NCBI GenBank assembly: GCA_005879435.1
Contig: VBKX01000455.1
Location: 1 to 7,077, forward strand
Direction of reading: 5' to 3'
DNA: 7,077 nt
Source: Deltaproteobacteria bacterium
GTDB taxonomy: Bacteria > Desulfobacterota > Binatia > UBA9968
The notes under the pieces were generated by a model. The model made no database searches and was not told the origin of the DNA. It saw nothing but the letters and a program-made list of their open reading frames with translations. Of this stretch, positions 1-6,470 are shown one piece after another; the first letter of the stretch is position 1, and every line of letters begins with the position of its first letter. The position numbers and the translations under genes are program-made.

Positions 1-74
1 AGCCCGATGCTTGGCGCTATGTTGTTGAGGTCCAGGATGCCGGCAAACCAGCCGATGCGACCGGATACAGGTAA
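1..74 (+). CDS. C-terminal tail of an unidentified protein (5' end outside window)
   Basis: Reading in the third frame from base 3 gives an open tail of 23 residues, beginning PDAWRYVVEV and ending ATGYR, closed by a TAA at 72-74. The composition is protein-like and the other two forward frames close sooner, so I take it as the 3' end of a gene that starts before the window. It is too short to assign a family. It is followed by about 70 bases of GC-rich sequence and then an integron-type GTTAGGC core, so it is plausibly the gene of the preceding cassette. Confidence 0.5.
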   Translation, partial: PDAWRYVVEVQDAGKPADATGYR

Positions 75-142
75 GGCTTTGGGGCGACGGCGTACAGTGT
101 CCGTTGCGCTGCCGCTTCCCGCCGCGCCTGGCGCACGGCGTT

Positions 143-149
143 GTTAGGC
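143..149 (+). other. attC R' core (right end of the preceding cassette's attC)
   Basis: GTTAGGC fits the integron core consensus GTTRRRY exactly; integrase crossover falls after the first G. The rest of this attC should lie in 75-142, which is GC-rich and structured (for example GCGCC-T-GGCGC around 124-134), but I could not find a convincing R''/L'' partner (RYYYAAC) on the left. Support comes from the next cassette: its own R'' at 504-510 is the exact reverse complement of this core, as expected if both were joined in the circular cassette. A perfect 7-bp inverted repeat (GTTGTTA 140-146, TAACAAC 152-158) also overlaps it. Confidence 0.6.
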
Positions 150-559
150 GATAACAACAGTAACCATGGACCGCGAATCATTCTGGTTTCCTGCGAAACG
201 ATACGGATGGGGTTGGGGTCCTCCGATTTGTTGGCAAGGCTGGCTTGTTCTAGTCGCCTATGCTGTTCTCATCGCTTTTTGCCAGATCTTCCTGCTGCGA
301 CAAGATGACGTTGCGGCATTCCTCGCTTGCAGCGCCGTTCTGACCGCTGCGCTAATTCTGATATGTTGGCTCAAGGGCGAGAAACCAAAGTGGCGGTGGG
401 GCAGCAAATAGAACTAAATGTCCGACACTGCCATGGGGAGGGCTGGAAGTCGAAGACTTTCATCCGGCCAAGGCGAAACTGGCATCTTTGTGATAGAACC
501 TGAGCCTAACTCGGCGCTCAACGCGGACGCGCAAAACAACGCTTCGGGTTAGCTTGGCG
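144..559 (+). mobile_element. Integron gene cassette (416 bp) carrying an 81-aa membrane protein
   Basis: The unit runs from the base after the crossover G in GTTAGGC (143-149) to the crossover G of the next core, GTTAGAA (559-565). It contains one main ORF on the + strand, then about 92 non-coding bases, then a 62-bp attC. When circularised, the joined core would be GTTAGGC, the exact complement of the cassette's own R'' box GCCTAAC (504-510). That agreement between the two ends is the signature of a real cassette rather than a chance core. No integrase gene is visible in the window, so whether it can still move is unknown. Confidence 0.7.
166..411 (+). CDS. Small two-helix membrane protein (cassette-borne hypothetical)
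   Basis: This 81-residue protein starts at an ATG 16 bases after the GTTAGGC core, a leader length common for cassette genes; no clear Shine-Dalgarno is seen. The N-terminus is aromatic and basic (SFWFPAKRYGWGWGPP, residues 5-20). It is followed by two hydrophobic stretches at about residues 25-45 and 49-69, separated by a short polar RQDD turn, and a basic, Trp-rich tail (KGEKPKWRWGSK, 70-81). The layout predicts a two-pass inner-membrane protein with both ends probably cytoplasmic by the positive-inside rule. I recognise the GWGWGPP...WQGW pattern as that of small hypothetical proteins often found outside operons, but know no function. The ORF and its codon use look intact. Confidence 0.7.
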   Translation: MDRESFWFPAKRYGWGWGPPICWQGWLVLVAYAVLIAFCQIFLLRQDDVAAFLACSAVLTAALILICWLKGEKPKWRWGSK

Positions 560-565
560 TTAGAA
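504..565 (+). other. attC recombination site (62 bp), canonical
   Basis: R'' is GCCTAAC (504-510) and R' is GTTAGAA (559-565); the last base deviates from GTTRRRY. Inner boxes also pair: the left arm contains GCTCAACGCG and the right arm, reverse-complemented, reads GCTAACCCG, so the left arm carries one extra base (C), like the extrahelical bases used by integrases for strand choice. The middle (about 530-545) is less structured. Length, arm order and asymmetry match the usual ~60-bp attC. Orientation follows the upstream gene. The next ORF starts only 7 bases after R', the usual cassette spacing. Confidence 0.82.
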
Positions 566-1019
566 AAGACAAATGCTTGCGACAACACCCTTGGAAGCAG
601 TGAAGGAGCTTGATGATGCGCTTGAGCGCGGTGACCTTGAAGCGGTCCTGAGCTTTTATGAAGACGACGCTGTGGTAGTCGTTGAACCGGGGCGGCTAGC
701 CCGAGGAAAGAAAGATCTCGGAGAGTTTTTTACTTATCTATTTACGCTTACTCCCAGCGCTCGTCAGATAAAGACTCGTGTAATAGAGGCAGGAAATATC
801 GCGCTCTTTATCTCGAAATGGGTATTTAGCGGTTTCGATGGAAACGGACAACCTATCTCAAGAGAAGCGATTGCGACCTGTGTCTTTCGTAAAAATGCCG
901 ACGAAAAGTGGCGATTGGTTATCGACAATTCGTTCGGCCCAGCCATTTTGGAGACAACAGATCCCTAAGATTTCATTCAACCCGGTCGCGCGAAAGCGAC
1001 GCGCCGGTTGATTGAAGCG
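560..1019 (+). mobile_element. Probable gene cassette (about 460 bp) carrying an NTF2/SnoaL-like gene
   Basis: The stretch between the crossover G at 559 and the core-like GTTCAGC at 1019-1025 contains a single ORF that nearly fills it, closing at the left arm of the second attC. This compact layout is typical of cassettes. The right-hand site is degenerate (see 963-1025) and the ends do not match perfectly (start TTAGAA, own R''-like box CCCTAAG), so this unit may no longer be excisable. Confidence 0.6.
573..968 (+). CDS. NTF2/SnoaL-like (YybH-type) small protein
   Basis: This 131-residue protein has the order expected of the NTF2-like fold used by SnoaL, DUF4440 and YybH proteins. There is an N-terminal helix pair ending in GDLEAVLSFYEDDAVVVVEPG (about 20-40), a short helix after RGKKDLGEFF (44-53), and then strands: VIEAGNIALFISKWVFSGFDG (70-90), REAIATCVFRK (97-107) and WRLVIDNSFG (113-122). 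The family includes small-ring isomerases, hydrolases and ligand-binding proteins; no catalytic residues can be assigned here, so substrate and reaction are unknown. It probably acts in the cytoplasm since no signal peptide is seen. The ATG at 573 lies 7 bases after the attC core with no obvious ribosome site. The stop (966-968) lies inside the R''-like box of the following attC. NTF2-like proteins are frequent integron cargo, in keeping with the context. The ORF looks intact. Confidence 0.82.
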   Translation: MLATTPLEAVKELDDALERGDLEAVLSFYEDDAVVVVEPGRLARGKKDLGEFFTYLFTLTPSARQIKTRVIEAGNIALFISKWVFSGFDGNGQPISREAIATCVFRKNADEKWRLVIDNSFGPAILETTDP

Positions 1020-1025
1020 TTCAGC
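963..1025 (+). other. Degenerate attC recombination site (63 bp)
   Basis: The left end reads CCCTAAGATTTCATTCAACC, close to the familiar attC opening GCCTAACAATTCATTCAAGCC. The inner arms TTCATTCAACCCGG (972-985) and CCGGTTGATTGAA (1004-1016) pair with one mismatch and one unpaired extra C on the left arm, and the centre is a GC-rich hairpin (GTCGCGCGAAAGCGACGCG region). The right end is GCGTTCAGC, so R' would be GTTCAGC (1019-1025). R'' has AAG instead of AAC and R' has C where a purine is expected, so the site is probably weak or dead. Size and orientation match the site at 504-565. Confidence 0.65.
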
Positions 1026-1089
1026 TGTTTCAGAAGGGGTTAGTACCATTTTCATGCAGATGCTTGGAGCATGGGACGGTTGCCCGAGT

Positions 1090-1950
1090 GTGCGCGAATC
1101 GACGTTGCTTCGCGTGGTATTACTTCTTGTCACGCTGCTCGTCGTCAGTCTGGCTCGGGCACAGGATACCAGTATGGTGCCCGTGGTTGTGGATGGGCAG
1201 AGCGTGCGTCTTGAAATGCGTATCTACAAGCCTTCTACGGAAGGAAAGGTACCCACGCTTGTCTTCAATCACGGCTCGACCGGTAACGGAAGAGACCCGA
1301 ACCTGTTCACGAAATCCCAGGACTTTCCACAGTTGGCTCAGTTCTTCGTGCAGCGCGGCTGGGTCGTCGTAATGCCTTCGCGACGCGGGCGTGGCGGTTC
1401 CGAAGGCGAATATGACGAAGGATTTGCGAGCGATCGCTCGCGCGGCTACACCTGTGAGCCCTCGCTATCGATTCCCGGGGCGGATCGTGCGTTGCGCGAC
1501 ATCGAAGTCTCGATCGGAGCGATCCTGACGATGCCCTTTGTTGACCCCAATCGCATCGTGATCGGCGGGCAATCGCGTGGGGGTATTCTCAGTGTGGCCT
1601 ATGCGGGGCAGCAGCCAGAGCAGGTCAAAGGAGTGATCAATTTTGTCGGCGGCTGGCTGGGCTACGGTTGCAAAACTGTCAGTACCGTCAATCAGGAGAT
1701 CTTCAAGCGCGGCGCCCGCTATCCGAGCGACACGATCTGGCTTTATGGCGACTGGGATTTCTTCTATCCGTTGTTCCACAGTCGTGAGAACTTTACCGCA
1801 TTCCAAGCGGCTGGCGGCAAGGGCGTATTCCATGAGTTTGCTCCGCCTCCGGGACTCGGCGGTCACGGGATCGTAGCCCGTCCCGACCTCTGGACTTCTG
1901 TCCTCGATGACTATCTGAAACGGCGAGGTCTGGCGAATGACGAGCGATGA
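1090..1950 (+). CDS. Exported alpha/beta hydrolase, dienelactone-hydrolase / acyl-peptidase type
   Basis: I choose the GTG at 1090, giving 286 residues, because it begins an ideal Sec signal peptide: MRESTLLRVV, a leucine/valine core, then an AlaArgAla site with cleavage before Gln25. ATG starts at 1054 or 1060 are possible; the TTG at 1012 lies inside the attC arm and is unlikely. After residue 45 the alpha/beta-hydrolase fold is clear: the oxyanion motif FNHGSTGN (59-66), nucleophile elbow GGQSRGG with Ser162, acidic residue in LYGDWDFFYP (Asp221 or Asp223), and His259 in GGHGI. Two cysteines (122 and 194) could form a disulfide in the periplasm. The family hydrolyses esters, lactones or small peptides; the substrate is unknown. 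A GGGACGG 11 bases upstream is a weak ribosome site. It follows a degenerate attC, so it may be a fourth cassette, though larger than most. The catalytic triad is intact. Confidence 0.82.
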   Translation: MRESTLLRVVLLLVTLLVVSLARAQDTSMVPVVVDGQSVRLEMRIYKPSTEGKVPTLVFNHGSTGNGRDPNLFTKSQDFPQLAQFFVQRGWVVVMPSRRGRGGSEGEYDEGFASDRSRGYTCEPSLSIPGADRALRDIEVSIGAILTMPFVDPNRIVIGGQSRGGILSVAYAGQQPEQVKGVINFVGGWLGYGCKTVSTVNQEIFKRGARYPSDTIWLYGDWDFFYPLFHSRENFTAFQAAGGKGVFHEFAPPPGLGGHGIVARPDLWTSVLDDYLKRRGLANDER

Positions 1951-1982
1951 AGAGACGGATGTTGCAGTCGGAAGAGTCGAAG

Positions 1983-2041
1983 GTCTAGCTTTCAAGCATC
2001 ACTTTGGCTTGAGCGCGCCAAGAAGCTAGGCCGCTCGGCCT
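1983..2041 (+). other. Imperfect palindrome after the hydrolase: mutated attC or terminator
   Basis: GTCTAGC (1983-1989) pairs with GCTAGGC (2025-2031), forming a longer arm GGTCTAGCTT / AAGCTAGGCC with one G-T mismatch. Inside it TCAAGC (1992-1997) pairs with GCTTGA (2007-2012), recalling the TTCAAGC/GCTTGAA inner boxes of attC sites. Relative to the attC consensus, AAC became AGC and GTT became GCT, changes that keep pairing. A second hairpin, AGGCCG-CT-CGGCCT (2028-2041), overlaps the right end. No T-run follows, so a Rho-independent terminator is not well supported. The spacing between the right-hand boxes is longer than usual for attC. Confidence 0.4.
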
Positions 2042-2090
2042 TAGTGTCAGACAGCGGAAATGCGTCGAGCAATGGAGCTGGAGAAAGAGA

Positions 2091-2354
2091 ATGCCGGAAA
2101 ACTCAATAAGGATAGTCGCTTGAGTAGTACTGGTTGAACCAACCCGCAAAGAGGCAGGCTGTATCAGCTATGAACTGCTGCAGAATCAAACTGACCACAC
2201 AGACTTTACGTTTGTCGAGGAATGGACAAGTGATGCAGCAATAGATGCTCACTTAACGACAAAACATATAGCGGATGCATTAACAAAACTGGCGGGGCTA
2301 GTTTCAAGTGAGCCGGACATAAGGAGATATAATGTGGTGAAGAAAGAGAACTAA
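2091..2354 (+). pseudogene. Broken antibiotic-biosynthesis-monooxygenase (ABM/YgiN-like) gene
   Basis: An ATG at 2091 preceded by GGAG (2080-2083) opens MPENSIRIVA, the usual first strand of ABM-domain proteins, and then meets TGA at 2121-2123. In the same frame the rest of the domain follows to TAA at 2352-2354: VVLVEPTRKEAGCISYELLQ, then the typical DFTFVEEW segment (2202-2225), a DAHLTTKHI helix and a final DIRRYNVV strand. Intact relatives have about 15 more residues between IRIVA and the VEPTR helix, so an in-frame block of about 45 bases looks lost and a stop sits at the join. ABM proteins are small ferredoxin-fold monooxygenases acting on quinols or polyketide-like substrates without metal or flavin. 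The stretch is more AT-rich than its surroundings, suggesting separate acquisition, and the attC half-site 22 bases downstream suggests it was a cassette. Confidence 0.75.
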
Positions 2355-2376
2355 GGGGCGAGCAGGGCCAAGCGCT

Positions 2377-2418
2377 GTCTAACAATTGTATGAACTGGAG
2401 CGTGGTGAGGATTTAGAC
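2377..2418 (+). other. Truncated attC half-site
   Basis: GTCTAACAATT (2377-2387) is identical to the opening of many integron attC sites: R'' GTCTAAC, followed by the usual AATT and then TGAACTGG where an L'' box would lie. The partner end is poor: TTTAGAC (2412-2418) differs by one base from the expected GTTAGAC, and no L' box complementary to TGAACTGG is present. At 42 bp the site is short, so it has probably lost its centre and right arm. It lies 22 bases after the broken ABM gene and in the expected orientation. Confidence 0.5.
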
Positions 2419-2432
2419 GAGGAGGCGAATTA

Positions 2433-2621
2433 ATGAGGGTCGCAATGTCAGGTCTTCGGATGGTTGCAAGGTCGAAGGTTATGAGGATGACCTGGGGTCT
2501 GTCTGTTGTTTTGCTGACTACTGTGCTTTCCTCGTGTTCCTCGGTCGTTAGCAACAGCGAAAGCTTTTATAAAGATATTCCGCGCCGGCCGATAAATTGG
2601 CGGGAGTATATGACGGATTGA
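2433..2621 (+). CDS. Very small predicted lipoprotein
   Basis: This 62-residue ORF has the strongest ribosome site in the left half of the window, GAGGAGG (2419-2425) with a 7-base spacer to ATG. The N-terminal 34 residues are a basic region followed by the hydrophobic core WGLSVVLLTTVLSSC; LSSC (32-35) is a good lipobox, predicting lipidation at Cys35. Only 28 residues remain in the mature form (SSVVSNSESFYKDIPRRPIN, then WREYMTD). An inner ATG (2481) would give a more standard 18-residue signal, but the ribosome site favours 2433. No family is recognised. It abuts the attC remnant, so it may be array cargo or a truncated gene. It ends 9 bases before the convergent 118-aa gene's stop. A retention function cannot be read from the sequence. 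Confidence 0.55.
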   Translation: MRVAMSGLRMVARSKVMRMTWGLSVVLLTTVLSSCSSVVSNSESFYKDIPRRPINWREYMTD

Positions 2622-2630
2622 CTGCGTGAC

Positions 2631-2987
2631 TCACGCCGCGCGGCGGTTCGGTCTTTTGATGTACTTCTTGGGATCGCCATTGCGAGTCGCGTCCTTCCAA
2701 CGCATGAATCCATGGCGCATATAGTCGGGGTCTAGATTTAGATGCTCGCAAATGTTGTCAAAGGAAAAAAACGAAGGATCATCGGTATTCAAAATCCACG
2801 CTTCGGCTTCATCGAACAATTCTTTGCGGCGCTTATCGTTCGCCCGTACATACTTTTGAAAGTCTTCGGTGGCACTTTCCAGAACTGCCAGCATGAGCCT
2901 TTTCTCGCCGTCGCGGATGATCTCTTTAGATAGGTCCTCTATAACGCCGACGTCTGTTGGTTCGATGAAAGCCAATGCTGTGTTCAT
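2631..2987 (-). CDS. Conserved hypothetical protein, 118 aa, possibly DNA-binding
   Basis: The 118-residue product is charged and helical, with no signal peptide or membrane segment, so probably cytoplasmic. The N-terminal half (KRLMLAVLESATEDFQKYV, 29-47) is a long amphipathic helix followed by KRRKELFDEAEAWIL (52-66). The second half, FSFDNICEHLNLDPDYMRHG (75-94), resembles a helix-turn-helix-like unit, and the tail is strongly basic (KKYIKRPNRRAA). I recognise the order 'RLMLAVLE...EAEAWI...FSFxNICExLxLDPDYxRxGxxRW' from small hypothetical proteins of deltaproteobacteria and related lineages, with no known function to my knowledge; a regulatory role is inference. A purine-rich AGGGGAC on the minus strand (about 2996-3002) precedes the ATG. 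The gene faces the lipoprotein gene convergently. Confidence 0.72.
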   Translation of the reverse strand: MNTALAFIEPTDVGVIEDLSKEIIRDGEKRLMLAVLESATEDFQKYVRANDKRRKELFDEAEAWILNTDDPSFFSFDNICEHLNLDPDYMRHGFMRWKDATRNGDPKKYIKRPNRRAA

Positions 2988-3134
2988 ATGAGTTGTCCCC
3001 TAAATTATCGTGATTTTGCGGGCCGCAGTTTTAGCGATGCGCTGGCGGATCTGAAACGCAAAGCGCAAGCCAGTGGAGACCAGACGAAAGAACAGGAGTC
3101 GTGGGAACTCGTAAGGAAGGGACATGTCAATTGA
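2988..3134 (+). CDS. Possible 48-aa small ORF, head-to-head with the 118-aa gene
   Basis: An ATG at 2988 opens 48 codons to TGA at 3132-3134. The product begins MSCPLNYRDFAGRSFSDALA and continues as a hydrophilic, Lys/Gln/Glu-rich helix (DLKRKAQASGDQTKEQESWE). Its composition is far more protein-like than most shadow frames. Against it, no ribosome site precedes the ATG, which shares the palindrome CATATG with the start of the divergent 118-aa gene, and a competing minus-strand ORF (3005-3244, GTG start with GAGGA 8 bases upstream) covers the same DNA. It might be a small gene, a truncated remnant, or nothing. Confidence 0.28.
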   Translation: MSCPLNYRDFAGRSFSDALADLKRKAQASGDQTKEQESWELVRKGHVN

Positions 3135-3320
3135 AGAGGGTCAGGATGCCCGTTGATGGAATCGTGTTTGGTCCACCGGGCCAGTAATGCTAGCGTGATC
3201 TGACGGGCTGCGAATTCCAGGTTGGTACTTTGCCTTTGGGGCACGTGATTGTCCTCGGTTCGATCTCCGGTGATGTTTTAGGAAAACGATCATGCTGAAT
3301 CTGTGGCTCCGAGTTAATCT

Positions 3321-3352
3321 TGAACGACCTGTAAACAGTCGTTTTTCGTTCA
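3321..3352 (+). terminator. Hairpin with T-run, possible Rho-independent terminator
   Basis: AACGAC(C)TGT (3323-3332) pairs with ACAGTCGTT (3335-3343), with one bulged C, and is followed directly by a T-run to 3346 and then C, the usual terminator layout on the + strand. The same left arm, extended as TGAACG (3321-3326), can alternatively pair with CGTTCA (3347-3352), enclosing the T-run. No convincing + strand gene lies immediately upstream, which lowers confidence; it may insulate the 72-aa gene's promoter. Confidence 0.45.
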
Positions 3353-3400
3353 GTGTCAGGAAAATAGCCTGAGGAGATGGCGATCTTGATGCCGGAATTA

Positions 3401-3430
3401 TTGGAAATATCCCTGGGACCTGTCTATAAT
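3401..3430 (+). promoter_or_regulatory. Sigma-70-type promoter for the 72-aa gene
   Basis: TATAAT (3425-3430) is a perfect -10 box. An upstream TTGGAA (3401-3406, four of six matches to TTGACA) sits 18 bases before it. Transcription would start near 3437, only a few bases from the ATG at 3441, implying a leaderless or nearly leaderless message. That agrees with the lack of any ribosome-binding site before this ATG. Confidence 0.55.
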
Positions 3431-3440
3431 CCAGAGCACT

Positions 3441-3659
3441 ATGGCTAACCTGTACTACAACGACCGCCTGATCATCGCTTTCACATCGCTAAACCAAAGC
3501 GACAAGCAGTGGAGCGCGGGTGCGGAGATCACGTGGAAAAGTGAGGGCGGCCGCTGCTCGCATAGCATTGGCGGCTTGGCTGACCGATTCAAAACAAGTG
3601 AGGACGCGGAGAAGTTCGTCATCCATCTCGCCAAAGCATGGATCGATGCAAATCCGTGA
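3441..3659 (+). CDS. Small conserved hypothetical protein, 72 aa
   Basis: This 72-residue protein starts MANLYYNDRLIIAFTSLNQS and appears to form three beta strands (residues 3-15, 24-33, 37-44) followed by a helix, TSEDAEKFVIHLAKAWIDAN (52-71). It is soluble, with no signal peptide. The shape 'MANLYYxxRLIxAxxSxxxxxxxWxxxAxIxW...RFxTxExAxxFxxxLAKAWID' is familiar from small unannotated proteins of uncultivated proteobacterial lineages, but I know of no function. It has its own apparent promoter (TATAAT at 3425-3430) and no ribosome site, so translation is probably leaderless. The next gene, thrC, lies 226 bases further on, so it is likely a separate transcription unit. The ORF looks intact. 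Confidence 0.72.
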   Translation: MANLYYNDRLIIAFTSLNQSDKQWSAGAEITWKSEGGRCSHSIGGLADRFKTSEDAEKFVIHLAKAWIDANP

Positions 3660-5178
<1,519 letters not shown>

Positions 5179-5179
<1 letters not shown>

Positions 5180-6435
5180 TGAGCGACCGACAGAGCAAGA
5201 GCGCCGGTACGGCATCAGAGGAGCCGACGGATGTGGCCAAGCGCTTGTCCGGCATTGATGGCAAAGGCCTGGGCTTTAGCACTTTAGCCGTGCACGGCGG
5301 CGAGCCGCGGCCGAAACTCGGCAACTCTCTCGCCACACCGATCGTTCAAACGGCGACATACACCTTTGCCGATACTCAGGAACTGCACGACCACTTTCAG
5401 CACCGGATCGAGCGAGAAGAATATGGGCGCTACGGCAATCCGACCCAGCGCGTCGCGGAGCAAAAGCTCGCGGCGCTCGAAGGCGCCGAAGATTGCTTGC
5501 TCTTTTCCAGCGGCATGGCGGCGGTTACCACAGCGATGTATGCGGTTCTTTCGCATAACGCTCACGTGGTCGTGACCGACGACTCGTACCGGCGCACTCG
5601 CCAGTTCCTGACGCAAACTTTGCACCGGTACGGTATCGAAGTTTCGGTCGTGCCCGCGGGCGACTACCAGGCGATCGCGGAGGCGATCCGTCCGACCACC
5701 CGTCTGCTCGTCAGCGAATCGCCGACCAATCCTTACAACCGCATTGTCGACATGGAGCGCTTCGCCGGCATCGGCCGGCGCCATCGAGTGAAGACTCTTA
5801 TCGACGCGACTTTTGCAACGCCCTACAATCAGCGTCCGCTGGAGTTCGGCATCGATATCGTTTTGCACTCGGCGACCAAATATCTCGGCGGACACAACGA
5901 CCTTCTCGCCGGTGCGGTGTTGGGCTGCGCCGAGCTCGTCGATGGGATTCGCTCCCTGCAGCATGTGAGCGGCGCGATCATCGATCCGCTGGCCGCTTAT
6001 CTGTTGGTGCGTGGATTAAAAACATTCGCATTGCGGATCGAACGGCAGAATGCCAACGGGCAAGCGCTGGCGGAGTTTTTAGCGGCCCATCCGAAAGTTA
6101 CTGCGGTGCATTACGCCGGCCTGCCGAGCCATCCACAGTATGAAGTGGCGCGCCGTCAAATGCGCGGTTTCGGCGGCGTGGTGTCGTTCGAGATCGCCGG
6201 CAACTTGGAAGCGACTTCGCGAGTCGTCGACGCCTGCCGCATCCCGCAGATCGCGCCGTCGCTTGGCGGGGTCGAAAGTCTGATTGAACAACCCGCGTTA
6301 ATGAGCTTTTACGAGCTGAGCACTGAAGAGCGATTAATGGTCGGGATCAAAGACAATCTCATCCGCTACTCGGTCGGCATCGAAGACGCCGACGATCTCA
6401 TCGCCGATCTCGCCGCCGCGTTGGAGTGCGTATAG
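5179..6435 (+). CDS. Cystathionine gamma-synthase-like trans-sulfuration enzyme (PLP-dependent)
   Basis: This 418-residue protein belongs to the Cys/Met-metabolism PLP family (fold type I). Enzymes of this group join an activated homoserine ester to cysteine (giving cystathionine) or to sulfide, leading to methionine. Visible landmarks: FSTLAVHGGEPRP (33-45), TPIVQTATYTF, RYGNPT (84-89), the PLP-phosphate loop SSGMAA (110-115), stacking Tyr137, SPTNP (181-185), Asp209 for the pyridine nitrogen, Lys234 in HSATKYLGGHNDLLAG, and near the end SLGGVESLIEQPALMSFYE and the carboxylate-binding Arg in IRYSVGIED. About 30 residues precede the conserved core, a slightly longer N-terminus than usual. HSATKYLGGHND is close to the plant enzyme. 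Its ATG overlaps the thrC stop by one base, so translation is likely coupled. Because thrC uses O-phosphohomoserine, that is a plausible substrate here too, but succinyl- or acetyl-homoserine, or a lyase role, cannot be excluded. The ORF is intact. Confidence 0.85.
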
Positions 6436-6470
6436 CTGCGTTTAATCTGCTTTCTAGAGTCGGAAGATTT

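Larger units (their letters stand above)
3135..3440. other. Intergenic stretch without a convincing gene
   Basis: About 300 bases with frequent stops in all forward frames. On the minus strand a 79-codon frame (3005-3244) begins with a plausible GTG and ribosome site but its second half is low in protein character, so I do not call it. The recognisable content is a terminator-like hairpin at 3321-3352 and the promoter elements at 3401-3430 serving the 72-aa gene. Otherwise I see nothing definite here. Confidence 0.6.

Noticed and set aside
418..552. 44-codon + strand ORF running from after the membrane protein into the attC
   Set aside because: Its end translates the attC itself, it has no ribosome site, and reading into attC sequence is common by chance.
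1012..1089. Upstream TTG start for the hydrolase
   Set aside because: It lies inside the inner arm of the attC and would put 26 extra residues before a complete signal peptide.
3005..3244. 79-codon minus-strand ORF with GTG start
   Set aside because: The start and ribosome site are plausible, but the second half is Ser/Leu-rich shadow-like sequence and it competes with a better + strand frame; unresolved rather than called.
5284..5964. 226-codon minus-strand ORF
   Set aside because: It is antisense to the conserved trans-sulfuration enzyme, whose motifs are unambiguous; long antisense frames are expected in GC-rich coding DNA.
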